Of a stretch of 32,186 nt of DNA, positions 7,207 through 16,643 are shown piece by piece. The translations under genes and the position numbers were made by a program. Below the pieces are notes generated by a model. The model was not told the origin of the DNA. It worked only from the letters and a program-made list of their open reading frames with translations, and did not search any database. Each line of letters starts with the position of its first letter. Position 1 is the stretch's first letter. The DNA comes from Actibacterium sp. MT2.3-13A (lineage in GTDB: Bacteria > Pseudomonadota > Alphaproteobacteria > Rhodobacterales > Rhodobacteraceae). The DNA lies in contig NZ_JAGSOU010000027.1 of the NCBI RefSeq assembly GCF_018139985.1, positions 1 through 32,186 on the forward strand. Reading direction: 5' to 3'.

Positions 7207-9538
7207 CCCGCCGCGGCCCGCCGCCACGGCCGCGCGCCTTCTGTTGCTGCTGCTGCTGATCGCGCCGGGCATCGGCGCGAGCGCCAGGGTCGTCGGCGAA
7301 GTGCGGACGCTCTACCTCGAGGTGTTCGTCAACGGCCGCGAATCCGGGTTCATCGCCCGCTTCGTCGAGACGGAGGACGGCGATTACCTTGCCGACGCCG
7401 CCGAGCTGCGAAACGTCGGCGTGCAACCGGGGACCGGGCGGTCGGGGGATCTGCGTCTGAGCACGATCACAGGGGCTTCGTTTCGCATCGAGGAAGCGAC
7501 TCAGCGCATCTTCTTCACCCTCGACGCGGCGGCGCGCGCGCCCCGCGTCATCGACGCCTCCGGCCACGCCCCGGACGAGGCGCGCAGCGAGATCGACAGC
7601 GGCTTCGGGCTGGTGCTTAATTACGGGCTGGACTTCGAACATGTGCCGGCCGGCGGCACGGTCGCGGCCGGCGTCTTCGACAGCCGGCTTTTCATGCCTA
7701 TGGGGTCGCTGAACCACGGCTTCACCCTGTCCGAGAGCGGCCAGGGCGCGACCTACCAGCGGCTGGACAGCTATTGGCAGACGCCGGACGCGAAGCACGC
7801 GCTCCAGTTCCAGCTGGGCGACATGGTCACGCATGGCCCCGAATGGGCGCATCCCCTGCGCCTCGGCGGGGTCCAGATCAAACGCAACTTCGCGCTCAGG
7901 CCCGATCTGGTCACCATGCCCCTGCCCGGCCTTCGCGGCAGCGCGGCGGTGCCGACGACGGTCGAGGTCTACACGGAATCGCTGCGCCGCTACGCGACCG
8001 ACGTGCCCGAGGGGCCGTTCGAACTGCTGGACCTGCCCCTGACGATCGGCGTCAACGAGGCCATGGTCGTCCTGACCGACGCCACCGGGCGCCAGGTGCA
8101 GCAGACCCTGCCCTTTCTGGTGACGCCCGAGTTGCTGCGGCACGGGCTGGCCGATTACTCGCTGTCCTACGGCTACCCGAGGCGCGGCTTCGGCACCGAG
8201 ACGGACGAATACGGCGACACGCCCTATGGCGTGGCCTCTCTGCGCTATGGGCTCAGCGACCGCGTCACCCTGTCGGCCCATGCCGAGAGCGGCGGCGGGC
8301 TGCGGATGGCCGGGCTTGGCGGCACCTTTCGGCTGGGCAACCTCGGCACGGCCAGCACGACCGCGGCCTTCAGCGATTTCAACGGGCAGGAGGGGGCGCT
8401 CGTCGATGTGTCGAGCGACCTGCGCGTCGGAGGGCTGCGCCTGTTCGGGCGGGTCATGCACAGCGACGCCAGCTTCATGGACGTGGCGCGGGTGACGACG
8501 CTCGCCAGCCCGTCCAGCGACGCCTTCGTGCCCCTCAGGGACCTCAGACAACTCGCCCTGTCGGTGCCGGTCGGCGGCGACTGGCACGCGCTCGGCCTAA
8601 AATACGCGGATGCCGAGCGCCTTGACGGCCAGCGCGAGCACAGCCTCGGCCTCACCACCTCCAGGTCGTTCGGCGGGCGGTCCTCGCTCTATCTGTCGGC
8701 GCTGGCCGTGGAGACCGAGGTCGATGACGACATCCGCCTGAGCGCCGGCTTCCACATGCCACTCGGAGGGCGGGTGCAGGGCAGCGCCGGGGTTTCCCTC
8801 TACGACCGCAGGTCGGTTCAGACCGTGGGCGCCTCGCGCAGCGCCAAGCCGGGCGAATGGAACTGGCAGATCCGGGCCGTGCGCGACAGCGCCTCGCGCC
8901 TGTCGGCCGCCGCCGGGCGCGATTTCGAGGCCGGGCGCGTCGATCTCGCCGCCCGCGTCGACGCCTCGGGCGTGAGCACCGGCCTGCGTCTGGACGGCGC
9001 CCTGACCGCCGCCGGCGGCGGCCTGTTCCTGTCCGAGCGCATCGACGATGCCTTCGCCGTCATCGACGCCGGCGCGCCGGGGGTGAATGTCGCGTTCGAG
9101 AACCGCCCGGCGGGCACCACCGGCCGCTCCGGCAAGATACTCGTGCCCGGCCTGCGCTCCTACCAGAAGAATGCGCTCTCCATCGACCCGACCGGCCTGC
9201 CGGTCGAGGCCGCCATCGGCACCACGCACGAGGTCGTCATGCCTGCCCATCACAGCGGCGTCGTCCTCGATTTCGGGGTCGATACCGCGCCGTCGGCGGC
9301 CAGCGTCTATCTCGTCGACGCCTCCGGCCAGCCGGTGCGGGTCGGCCTGACGGCGACGCTGGAGGGCGGCGGGGAAAGCCGGCTCGTCGGCTATGACGGT
9401 ATGGTGTTCCTCACCGGGCTACGCGCGCGGAACCGCCTGACCGTCGCCCGCCCCGACGGCGAGCGCTGCGCGGCAGAGTTCGCCTACCGGCCCGAGCCCG
9501 GCACGATCCCCGAGATTCGCGGCATCCCCTGCCGATGA
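7184..9538 (+). CDS. Fimbrial outer-membrane usher (FimD/PapC family)
   Basis: A 784-aa outer-membrane pore that assembles and secretes pilus subunits. The N-terminus has an Arg-rich start, then a Leu-rich signal peptide (LLLLLLLIAPGIGASA). Next is the periplasmic N domain (LYLEVFVNGRESGFIARF, YLADAAELRNVGV). A long Gly/aromatic beta-barrel follows from about residue 130, with the plug region around 220-300 (PTTVEVYTESLRRYATDVPEGPFELLDLP). C-terminal domains end at about 784 with CAAEFAYRPEPG. The length is typical of ushers of SCPU-associated (sigma) operons. It overlaps the chaperone by 23 bp and the SCPU gene by 4 bp, so one transcript is likely. Confidence 0.92.
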   Translation: MRRSRRADPPRPAATAARLLLLLLLIAPGIGASARVVGEVRTLYLEVFVNGRESGFIARFVETEDGDYLADAAELRNVGVQPGTGRSGDLRLSTITGASFRIEEATQRIFFTLDAAARAPRVIDASGHAPDEARSEIDSGFGLVLNYGLDFEHVPAGGTVAAGVFDSRLFMPMGSLNHGFTLSESGQGATYQRLDSYWQTPDAKHALQFQLGDMVTHGPEWAHPLRLGGVQIKRNFALRPDLVTMPLPGLRGSAAVPTTVEVYTESLRRYATDVPEGPFELLDLPLTIGVNEAMVVLTDATGRQVQQTLPFLVTPELLRHGLADYSLSYGYPRRGFGTETDEYGDTPYGVASLRYGLSDRVTLSAHAESGGGLRMAGLGGTFRLGNLGTASTTAAFSDFNGQEGALVDVSSDLRVGGLRLFGRVMHSDASFMDVARVTTLASPSSDAFVPLRDLRQLALSVPVGGDWHALGLKYADAERLDGQREHSLGLTTSRSFGGRSSLYLSALAVETEVDDDIRLSAGFHMPLGGRVQGSAGVSLYDRRSVQTVGASRSAKPGEWNWQIRAVRDSASRLSAAAGRDFEAGRVDLAARVDASGVSTGLRLDGALTAAGGGLFLSERIDDAFAVIDAGAPGVNVAFENRPAGTTGRSGKILVPGLRSYQKNALSIDPTGLPVEAAIGTTHEVVMPAHHSGVVLDFGVDTAPSAASVYLVDASGQPVRVGLTATLEGGGESRLVGYDGMVFLTGLRARNRLTVARPDGERCAAEFAYRPEPGTIPEIRGIPCR

Positions 9539-10476
9539 CGCGCCGGCTCCTCCATATCCTGCTGGCCGGCGCGCTGAACCTGATCGCCGCCCTCGGCGCG
9601 GCGCAGGCGCAGGACTGCGCCTTCTCCGCGACGGGGCTCGATTTCGGCGCGGTCGATACGCTGTCGAGCGGCAATGTCGACACCTTCGGGACGATCACGA
9701 TCTCCTGCCCGGCGCTGCTGAGTTCCGCCTCCGGCACCATCAGCATCGGCGACGGCAGCGGCGGCGCCACCGCCTCGGCGCGCCAGATGACCAGCGGCGG
9801 CACCGCGACCGCGCTCGACTATCAGCTCTACACCGACGCCGCCCGGACCATCGTGGCGGGAACCGCCCCGGCGAACCGCCTGTCCTTCGACAGCGGCCTG
9901 ATCAACATCCTCGGATCGTCGGCGGCGCTCGACCTTTACGGCCGGGTGTTCGGCGGCCAGTCGGATGTCGCGCCGGGCAGCTACCTGTCGCAATTCGGGG
10001 CGGCCGATGTCGTCATCGACTACACCACCTGCACGCTCCTGCTCGTCTGCACCAATCGCGCCGCGACGCTCTCCTTCGATGTAACCGCCGGGATCGCCGC
10101 CAATTGCGCGGTGTCCGCCACGGACCTGGATTTCGGGCCAAATGGGGTCCTGTCGGGGAGCGTCGACGGCACCTCCACCGTCAGCGTCCTGTGCACGCCG
10201 CAGACCGCCTTTCAGATCGGGCTGGACAACGGTCTGACCGGCAGCGCCCCGGCCAGCCGGCTGATGACCAACCCGAACGGGCACAGCGTCTCCTACGGGC
10301 TATACCGCGATGCGTCCCGCAACCTGTCCTGGGGCAGCACCCTGAATGTCGATACCGGCAGCGGCACGGGCGACGGCACCAGCACGGATTTCACCGTCTA
10401 TGGCTGGGTGCCGGCGCAGGCCACGCCCCCGGCGGGCGTCTATTCGGACACCGTTGTCGTCACGGTGACCTACTGA
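9535..10476 (+). CDS. Two-domain SCPU (spore coat U) fimbrial protein, likely tip adhesin
   Basis: A 313-aa secreted protein. It has a signal peptide (TRRLLHILLAGALNLIAALGAAQAQ) and two SCPU domains. The first is at about residues 26-165 (DCAFSATGLDFGAVDTLSSG...), the second at about 180-313 (NCAVSATDLDFGPNGVLSGS... to YGWVPAQATPPAGVYSDT). In sigma-type chaperone-usher operons a longer last gene with SCPU domains is thought to encode the tip adhesin, while shorter single-domain genes upstream encode the shaft. Here the shaft gene is reduced to a fragment. The ATGA overlap with the usher shows coupling. It is convergent with the P450 gene (29 bp between stops). Confidence 0.85.
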   Translation: MTRRLLHILLAGALNLIAALGAAQAQDCAFSATGLDFGAVDTLSSGNVDTFGTITISCPALLSSASGTISIGDGSGGATASARQMTSGGTATALDYQLYTDAARTIVAGTAPANRLSFDSGLINILGSSAALDLYGRVFGGQSDVAPGSYLSQFGAADVVIDYTTCTLLLVCTNRAATLSFDVTAGIAANCAVSATDLDFGPNGVLSGSVDGTSTVSVLCTPQTAFQIGLDNGLTGSAPASRLMTNPNGHSVSYGLYRDASRNLSWGSTLNVDTGSGTGDGTSTDFTVYGWVPAQATPPAGVYSDTVVVTVTY

Positions 10477-10505
10477 GGCGGCGCGACCGTCCCGCCGCGC
10501 CCGCG

Positions 10506-12794
10506 TCAGGCCTCCAGCACCAGCCGCCCGCGCCCGCGCGAGCAGCAGCTGATGATGCGGTCGCCCGCCGCGCGCTCGGCCGCGGTCAGCACCCGGTCGC
10601 GATGCGAGACCTCGCCCGAGGCCACGCGCATCTCGCAGCTGCCGCAGAGCCCCTCCTCGCAGTCGCTGGCCACGTCGATGCCGGCGGCGCGCACCACCTG
10701 CAGCAGCGTCTTGTCGGCCGGCACGGTCAGGGTCAGGCCGCTGTCGCGCAGTTCGACCTCGAAGGGCTCCTCGCGCGCGGGGTCGAACAGCGCGGGGGCC
10801 GTGCCGAAGTGCTCGACCGTCAGGGTGACGTCCGGGCGCGCGGCGGTCTCGGCCTCCAGCGCCTCCAGCAGGCGCTCGGGGCCGCAGGCGACGATCTGGG
10901 TGCCGGGTGCCGCGCCCGCGACCAGCGCGGCGATATCGGCGCGCGCGCCCTCGTCGCCCACATGCAGCGACAGCGCCGCGCCGTGGTCGCGCGCGATGCG
11001 GTCGAGAAAGGCCATGCGCCCCCGCGACCGGCCCGCGTAATGCAGCGCGTAATCCTTGCCCCGCGCCTTCAGCCGGTCGGCCATGGCCAGGATCGGCGTG
11101 ATCCCGATGCCGCCCGCGATCAGCAGATGCGCCGGCGCGGCCTCGTCAAGGCGGAAGTGGTTCTTCGGCCCGCGCACCCGCAGCTCGCCGCCCGCGCGGA
11201 TCGTGTCGTGGATCCAGCGCGAGCCGCCGCGCCCTGCCTCCTCGCGCAGCACGGCCAACTGCCACTGCCCCGAGCCCGCCGGGCCGCAGAGCGAATATTT
11301 GCGCGACTCGCCATCGGGCAGCACCACGTCCAGATGCGCCCCCGCCGACCAGTCGGGCAGCGGCGCGCCGGTCGGGTCGGCCAGCGTCAGGCCGAGGATG
11401 CCCTCGGCCTCCTCCCGCGCGGCGGTGACGGTGACGCGGCGCTGGATGGCGCGGGTCTCGGGCGCGCCCACGGGGAAATCGCGCCGCGCCAGCCGCAGGG
11501 CGGGGTCGCGGCGTTCGGGGTTCAGCGCCGGATCCCAGCGCACCCACAGCGCCTCGGGCCCGCGCAGGGCGACATTGGGCTGATAGGCGAAATCCTGCGC
11601 CTCCAGTTCCAGCTGCGGCAGGCGGCGGGTGAATTCCTCGAGGAATATCCGCATCTCCATCCGGGCCAGGTTCTTGCCCATGCATTGGTGGCTGCCATAG
11701 CCGAAGGTCAGATGCTCGGCCGCGTTGTCGCGGTAGATGTCCAGCTCGTCGGGGTTCTCGAAATGGCGCGGGTCGTGGTTGCCCGAGGCCAGCACCATCA
11801 GGATGCGCCCTCCCTCGGGAATGGTGACGCCGCCGACCTGCGTCTCGCGGGTGGCGATCCGCCGCCACGACACCATCGAGCCGGAATGGCGCAGGCATTC
11901 CTCGGCGGCCGAGGGGATCAGCGCGGGGTTGGCGCAAAGCTCGGCCCAGGCGGCGGGCCGCGACAGCAGCTCGCGGAAGGCATTGGCGGTGGCCAGCGCC
12001 GTGGTCTCGTGCGCGGCCACAATGATCGCCATCAGCATCGAATGCAGATAGTTGTCGGTCACCACCTCCGGCATCTGCCGGTTCTTTTCGATCATGTCGT
12101 GCATCCAGCCCGCGCCGCGCGGCTGGGCCTGCATCTTGGCCAGCACCTGGCCGGAATACTGCCAGAACTGGCCCACGGCCTCGGCCACCGCGACCTGCTG
12201 GTCCGGCGAGGGGCGGCCCCAGGTGTTCACCGTATGCGCGACCGAGAAGCGGCGCAGCTGTTCCATGTCCTCTTCGGGGATGCCGAGGAAATGCAGGGCG
12301 ACGGTCAGCGGGATTTCCCAGAACATCTCCGCCACCAGGTCGGCGCGGCCGCGGTCGATGATCGCGTCCAGTTTTTCGCGCACCAGCCGGCGCACCATCG
12401 GGGCGTGCGCCTCCAGCGCCTCCGGCGTGAAGGCGTCGAGCAGCGCGCGGCGGCGCTCCATATGCACCGGTTCATCCTCGTTCACCAGCGTCCGGTTCAT
12501 GCCGAAATCGTAGCGTTTCAGAACCTCCAGCGCCTCGGGGGTGGGCGGCGTGATCTTTTCCAGCGCGACCGAGGGCGAGAAGGTGATGTTGTCGCGGAAG
12601 ATCGCCTTGATGTCGGCGTAGCGGGTGACGACCCAGTAGCCCAGCGCCTCGCTGTAGAACACGGGCTCCTCCTCCCGCGCCCAGCGCAGCGCCCCGGCCG
12701 GGTCGGCCTGGTAGGGCGCGTCGAAGGCGTCGAAATTACGCGCTTTCGCCGAGAACGGGCAGCCGCCCGCGGCAGAAGTCACCGGCTTGTTCAT
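10506..12794 (-). CDS. Self-sufficient cytochrome P450 fused to PDR-type reductase (CYP116B-like)
   Basis: A 762-aa fusion monooxygenase that should take electrons from NAD(P)H through FMN and a [2Fe-2S] centre to its own heme. The P450 domain is at about residues 1-430. It has the I-helix AAHETT (about 260-265), K-helix ECLR (299-302) and heme loop FGYGSHQCMG with the Cys ligand at about 371. After a linker comes a phthalate-dioxygenase-reductase-like module: flavin motif RKYSLCGP (about 498), nucleotide motif AGGIGITPIL (about 560) and ACGPERLL. A C-terminal plant-type ferredoxin follows, with Cys at about 712, 717, 720 (CEEGLCGSC) and 750. This order defines the CYP116B/P450-RhF class. The ATG at 12794 is chosen because AGAGGGG precedes it. 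The substrate is unknown. It is divergent from an IclR regulator. Confidence 0.93.
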   Translation of the reverse strand: MNKPVTSAAGGCPFSAKARNFDAFDAPYQADPAGALRWAREEEPVFYSEALGYWVVTRYADIKAIFRDNITFSPSVALEKITPPTPEALEVLKRYDFGMNRTLVNEDEPVHMERRRALLDAFTPEALEAHAPMVRRLVREKLDAIIDRGRADLVAEMFWEIPLTVALHFLGIPEEDMEQLRRFSVAHTVNTWGRPSPDQQVAVAEAVGQFWQYSGQVLAKMQAQPRGAGWMHDMIEKNRQMPEVVTDNYLHSMLMAIIVAAHETTALATANAFRELLSRPAAWAELCANPALIPSAAEECLRHSGSMVSWRRIATRETQVGGVTIPEGGRILMVLASGNHDPRHFENPDELDIYRDNAAEHLTFGYGSHQCMGKNLARMEMRIFLEEFTRRLPQLELEAQDFAYQPNVALRGPEALWVRWDPALNPERRDPALRLARRDFPVGAPETRAIQRRVTVTAAREEAEGILGLTLADPTGAPLPDWSAGAHLDVVLPDGESRKYSLCGPAGSGQWQLAVLREEAGRGGSRWIHDTIRAGGELRVRGPKNHFRLDEAAPAHLLIAGGIGITPILAMADRLKARGKDYALHYAGRSRGRMAFLDRIARDHGAALSLHVGDEGARADIAALVAGAAPGTQIVACGPERLLEALEAETAARPDVTLTVEHFGTAPALFDPAREEPFEVELRDSGLTLTVPADKTLLQVVRAAGIDVASDCEEGLCGSCEMRVASGEVSHRDRVLTAAERAAGDRIISCCSRGRGRLVLEA

Positions 12795-12931
12795 GTTCAC
12801 CCCTCTACTTGTCCCTGTCGGTCGTGCGACCTGCAGTTTCGCCATCAGTTACTTTTATCGCACCACCTGTTGCGTTTATAGCTTCTCGCGTTAGGATGGG
12901 CCTGTCAAACACAATTCCGACGAGGCCCGAC
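12795..12931. promoter_or_regulatory. Divergent control region between P450 and IclR genes
   Basis: These 137 bp separate two divergent starts and are visibly more AT-rich than the genes (TTACTTTTATCG, GCGTTTATAGC). An interrupted inverted repeat CGCA-N8-TGCG lies at 12859-12874, flanked by TAT and TTTA. It is a candidate IclR-family operator. The match is short and unproven. Confidence 0.4.
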
Positions 12932-13642
12932 ATGGCGACATTGCAGACACTGGACCGCGGCCTGCGCGCGCTCGAACTGGTGGCGGATGCGCCGCATGGG
13001 CTGGGCGCGGCCGAGATCGCCGCGGCGCTTGGGGTCCACAAGGCGATCGCCTACCGGCTGATCGCGACGCTGGAGGCGCATGGCATGGTGGCGCGCACGC
13101 AGTCGGGCCGGATCATCCTCGGCACCGCGCCGCTGCATCTGGGCGCCAATGTGCAGTCGCAATTCCTGAATGCCGCCCTGCCCCATCTCGACGCGGTGGC
13201 GCGGCAGACCGGCGCGGCCGCCTGCATCGTGCTGGCCCAGGGTGAGGAGGCGGTGGTGGCGCTGGTGCGCGAGGCGCCGGGCGACGACATCATGCGGCTG
13301 ACCTACCGGCTGGGCGTCCGCCACCCGCTGACCCGCGGGGCGACGGGGATCGCCATCCTGGCCGGGCGCCCGCCCGCCCCGGACGAGCCGGCGGCGGTGG
13401 CCGAGGCCCGCGCGGCCGACTACGCCCTGACCCGCGGCGAATTGCAGAGCGGCGCGGTGGGCGTCGCGGCGCCCGTGCTGAGGCCCGACATGCCGCGCAT
13501 GGGGCTGGAGCCGGCGGTGGGGCTGGCCAAGCTGCACGACCTGGACATCGAGCGGGCGTCGCGGGCGGTGATGGACTGCGCCGAGACGCTGCGCGGGCTG
13601 ATGCGGCAGGCCGATCCGGCGGCGGCGGGCGTGCCGGGGTGA
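12932..13642 (+). CDS. IclR-family transcriptional regulator
   Basis: A 236-aa regulator. The N-terminal winged helix (about 1-65) reads LDRGLRALELVADAPHGLGAAEIAAALGVHKAIAYRLIATLEAHGMVAR, the standard IclR start. The C-terminal effector domain (about 75-225) contains LPHLDAVARQTGAAACIVLAQGEEAVVALVREAPG, YRLGVRHPLTRGATGIAILAG and GVGVAAPV-like strands. The ATG at 12932 aligns with the usual family start. A longer frame from 12809 would cross the divergent promoter region. It probably controls the adjacent P450 gene in response to a small aromatic or related ligand, by analogy with divergent IclR pairs. Confidence 0.87.
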   Translation: MATLQTLDRGLRALELVADAPHGLGAAEIAAALGVHKAIAYRLIATLEAHGMVARTQSGRIILGTAPLHLGANVQSQFLNAALPHLDAVARQTGAAACIVLAQGEEAVVALVREAPGDDIMRLTYRLGVRHPLTRGATGIAILAGRPPAPDEPAAVAEARAADYALTRGELQSGAVGVAAPVLRPDMPRMGLEPAVGLAKLHDLDIERASRAVMDCAETLRGLMRQADPAAAGVPG

Positions 13643-13670
13643 GACCGCCCTGCGCCCCGAGGGCCTGCGC

Positions 13671-14615
13671 CTACTGGCGCGTGCCGCCGAAGAACCGCCC
13701 GTCGAAGGGCAGCCAGACCGCGCCCTCCCCGTCGCCTTCGAGGCGAAGCGTGTTCTGGTCGATGGAGACCGCGGTGACATGACTCCAGCCCTTCGGGCGG
13801 GGGACCACACCGATGGCGTGGCGCAGCCGGTGCACCCGCCGCGGCGCCAGCGCCAGCGGGCAGCGCCCATCGGCGCAATCGCCGCCCGGCGCGGCGCAGC
13901 CGGTGCCGGTGCCGTCGCCTGAGGCGCAGCCATCGCCGATGCCCAGAACGCGCCCGCGCTCAGCGGTCCACAGCGTCGTCACCGGCAGCATCTCGGGATC
14001 GCGCAGCACGAAGACGATGTCCTCTTCGGCGTGGCGCAGAACGGCGGTCCAGCCCAGCGGGTTGCCCGCGGCCTCGACCAGGGTGAGCGGCCGCCGCAGA
14101 CCCGGCCCGTCGGGCAGGTCCACCGGCCCGGCAAAGCCCGCGTCCGGCGCGGCATCGCCGCCCGGCGCGCGGCGCTTGGGCGAATAGCTCAGCCGCCCGC
14201 CGGCCGCCATGTGCACCACCGGGTGATGCGCCAGCGACAGCGTGCCCCGCCCGCCCGACAGCAGATGCGACTGGTAAAGGATCGGCTCGCCCCGGCGCAG
14301 GCTGATCTCCTTTTCCACCGAGGCGCCCTGCATGGTCCCGCCGAGGCTGAGCCGCGCCAGCGCCGCCCGGCCCGACTGGACCACCTCGCGGACCTCCCAG
14401 GGGCTGTCGTCCTGCCAGAGAGCCGCGGACGCGCGCGCCGCCGATGCCGGCCGGCCGGGCCGGATCGCGGCCTCGCACCGCCCCTCGCGGCCGGCGCAAT
14501 GCAGCGGATCGAGCCATTTGCGCCCGTCCCAGAACCTCAGTCCCCTAAGATGTCCGAGATGCGGATCAATGGTGACGGCACCATCCGGCACGGCCAGTGT
14601 CATGAAACGATCCAT
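13671..14615 (-). CDS. Hypothetical protein, possible galactose-mutarotase-like fold
   Basis: A 314-aa protein, soluble as far as can be seen. Its beta-rich text resembles the aldose-1-epimerase/mutarotase superfamily without a clear catalytic site: HLGHLRGLRFWDGRKWLDPLH at the start, LSLGGTMQGASVEKEISLRRGEPILYQSHLLSG in the middle, and RVHRLRHAIGVVPRPKGWSHV near the end. Residues about 230-255 form an odd Gly/Cys-rich loop (GDGCASGDGTGTGC then GGDCADGRC) with four cysteines that could be disulfide-bonded or bind metal. The ATG at 14615 follows a GGGGGG-rich ribosome binding site. An in-frame start at 14672 is possible. No function is assigned. Confidence 0.65.
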   Translation of the reverse strand: MDRFMTLAVPDGAVTIDPHLGHLRGLRFWDGRKWLDPLHCAGREGRCEAAIRPGRPASAARASAALWQDDSPWEVREVVQSGRAALARLSLGGTMQGASVEKEISLRRGEPILYQSHLLSGGRGTLSLAHHPVVHMAAGGRLSYSPKRRAPGGDAAPDAGFAGPVDLPDGPGLRRPLTLVEAAGNPLGWTAVLRHAEEDIVFVLRDPEMLPVTTLWTAERGRVLGIGDGCASGDGTGTGCAAPGGDCADGRCPLALAPRRVHRLRHAIGVVPRPKGWSHVTAVSIDQNTLRLEGDGEGAVWLPFDGRFFGGTRQ

Positions 14616-14688
14616 CGAGGCCCCCCAGCCCGTGCGTTTCCGTAAGGTTAACGCACACGGAAGGCCCGACAAAGAGCGACTGCGGAAA

Positions 14689-15417
14689 CTAACTGTTGCT
14701 GGAAGATTCGCCGCGGTAGCCGGTGGCGATCACGAATTTCTCGGAACTGTCCGAGCGGCTCGCCGGGGGCTTGACGTTGGCGACCTTGGTGAAGCGCTGC
14801 TTGAGCAGCTTCTGCAGCTCGCCTTCGGCGCCGCCGGCCAGGACCTTGGCGACGAAGGTGCCGCCCTCCTCCAGCACGTCGAAGGCGAAATAGGCCGCCG
14901 CCTCGCACAGCGCGATGATCCGCAGATGGTCGGTCTGCTTGTGGCCCGAACTGGCCGCGGCCATGTCGCTCATCACCACGTCGGCCTTGCCGCCGAGCCA
15001 TTCCTTGACCTTCTCGTCGGCGCCGTCGGAGAGGAAGTCGAGTTGGTGGATCTCGGCCCCGGCGATCGGTTCGACCTCCTGCAGGTCAACGCCGAGGACC
15101 TTGCCCACCGCCTTGCCCTTCTTCTCGCCCAGCGCGTTGACGCGCTGGACCGCCACCTGGGACCAGCCGCCGGGCGCGCAGCCGAGATCGACCACCCGCG
15201 CGCCGGGCACGAGGAAGCGGAACTTGTCGTCCAGCTCCAGGATCTTGAAGGCGGCCCGGCCGCGATACCCCTCGGCCTGGGCGCGTTTCACATAGGGGTC
15301 GTTGAGCTGGCGCTCGAGCCAGAGCGTCGAGCTGAGCTTGCGCCCGCGCGCCGATTTCACCCGCACCCTCAGATCGCGCTGCCCGCGCCCGCTGCTTTTC
15401 TTGCCAGTCATCGCCAT
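14689..15417 (-). CDS. rlmE: 23S rRNA (uridine-2'-O)-methyltransferase RlmE
   Basis: A 242-aa FtsJ/RrmJ-family enzyme that methylates the ribose of U2552 in the 23S rRNA A-loop using SAM. A basic N-terminal extension ([23 protein letters not shown]) is usual in alphaproteobacteria. The SAM motif is [15 protein letters not shown]. The catalytic K-D-K-E tetrad is represented by [26 protein letters not shown] and the terminal [12 protein letters not shown] region. The start is the ATG at 15417, or 15411, in ATGGCGATGAC. It lies 29 bp downstream of the Ppx/GppA gene, so one operon is likely. That pairing is common in this order. Confidence 0.95.
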   Translation of the reverse strand: MAMTGKKSSGRGQRDLRVRVKSARGRKLSSTLWLERQLNDPYVKRAQAEGYRGRAAFKILELDDKFRFLVPGARVVDLGCAPGGWSQVAVQRVNALGEKKGKAVGKVLGVDLQEVEPIAGAEIHQLDFLSDGADEKVKEWLGGKADVVMSDMAAASSGHKQTDHLRIIALCEAAAYFAFDVLEEGGTFVAKVLAGGAEGELQKLLKQRFTKVANVKPPASRSDSSEKFVIATGYRGESSSNS

Positions 15418-15446
15418 ATTCTCATGTCTTTTCCGGGCCCGTCCTA

Positions 15447-16574
15447 TCAGACCGGCCCATCCTCCAACACCCCATCCGCGCTCATCTGCGCGTAAAGCAG
15501 CCCCTCGCGCAGTCCGCGGTCGGCCACCGACAGCCGGTCGGTCGGCCAAACCCGCATCAGCGCCTGCAGGATCGCCGCCCCCGACATGATCAGCGCATGC
15601 CGGTCGCGCCCGATCCGCGGGTCCACGCGCCGCCCCTCGGGGCCGAGATCGAGGTAATCGCGGATCACCCGGTCGATCTGGTCCGAGGTCATGCGCAGCC
15701 CGTCCACCTTGTTGCGATCATAGCGTTTCAGCCCGAGATGGCTGGCCGCCACCGTCGTCACCGTCCCGGAGGTGCCGATGATCTGGAACCCCTCGCGGGT
15801 CTGCTCATGCGCGTAGGGCGAGAAATCGGAGAGGTTCTCCTCGAAGAACCAGCTCATCAGCGCGAAGCGCGCGGCGTCGTCCTCGACGTCGTCGAATTTC
15901 TCCTTCAGCGTGGCCACGCCCAGCGGCACGCTGATCCAGTCCACCACCTTGGCGGTCGGAAACGGGCTGTCGGGGGCGTGGAATCCCGCGTGCAGCCGCA
16001 TGATGGCGCGGGGGCGTTCGTGCCGCGGCACCGCGCTGAGGTCGATCCACACCAGCTCGGTCGAGCCGCCGCCGATATCCACGACCAGCAGTTGCTCGGT
16101 CCGGGTCGAGACCAGCGGCGCGCAGGAGACCACGGCCAGGCGCGCCTCCTCCTCGGGCTGGATGATCTCCAGCCGCAGCCCGGTCTCGCGCCGCACCCGA
16201 TTCAGGAAATCGCGCGCGTTGCCGGCGCGGCGGCAGGCCTCGGTCGCCACCAGCCGCATCCGGGTGACATTGTGCTTCTCCAGCTTGGAGCGGCAGATCC
16301 GCAGCGCCTGCACCGTGCGCCCAATCGAGGCGCGCGACAGCCGGCCGGACGCCTCCAGCCCGGTGCCGAGCTGCACCGATTTCGAGAAACTGTCGACCAC
16401 ATGAAACTGGTTGCCCTGGGGTTGGGCAATCAGCATGCGGCAGCTGTTCGTGCCGAGGTCCAGCGCAGCATAGAGCTCTGCCGGGTCGGGCTGTTTCGGC
16501 GCGGGGGTTGCAACCGGTTTCGGGAACGCGCCCGCACCATTCGGACGCCTGGGCGCCATTCTCACGCCCTCCAT
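15447..16574 (-). CDS. Ppx/GppA-family phosphatase
   Basis: A 375-aa ASKHA-fold enzyme of the exopolyphosphatase/guanosine pentaphosphatase family. A low-complexity N-terminus (about 35 residues) is followed by phosphate-1 loop [16 protein letters not shown], the catalytic Glu region [14 protein letters not shown], phosphate-2 loop [17 protein letters not shown] and adenosine-type motif [12 protein letters not shown]. It lacks the extra C-terminal domains of the longer E. coli Ppx, so it is the short form. Sequence alone does not separate polyphosphate from pppGpp as substrate. It is upstream of rlmE in the same operon and divergent from the one-carbon cluster. Confidence 0.9.
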   Translation of the reverse strand: MEGVRMAPRRPNGAGAFPKPVATPAPKQPDPAELYAALDLGTNSCRMLIAQPQGNQFHVVDSFSKSVQLGTGLEASGRLSRASIGRTVQALRICRSKLEKHNVTRMRLVATEACRRAGNARDFLNRVRRETGLRLEIIQPEEEARLAVVSCAPLVSTRTEQLLVVDIGGGSTELVWIDLSAVPRHERPRAIMRLHAGFHAPDSPFPTAKVVDWISVPLGVATLKEKFDDVEDDAARFALMSWFFEENLSDFSPYAHEQTREGFQIIGTSGTVTTVAASHLGLKRYDRNKVDGLRMTSDQIDRVIRDYLDLGPEGRRVDPRIGRDRHALIMSGAAILQALMRVWPTDRLSVADRGLREGLLYAQMSADGVLEDGPV

Positions 16575-16643
16575 TTCGAGTTGCCCTCAAGGTAGTCACA
16601 GACGCGGTGCTGCGCAAGGTGCCGCCGGCGCATGGGACGGCTC

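Noticed and set aside
10477-10505. Terminator between SCPU and P450 genes
   Set aside because: Only a 5-bp GC stem can be drawn, with no T-run. Not strong enough to annotate.
10104-12881. 925-residue plus-strand open frame opposite the P450 fusion
   Set aside because: Low-complexity Arg/Gly/His-rich translation typical of antisense GC-rich frames. The minus strand has all P450 and reductase motifs.
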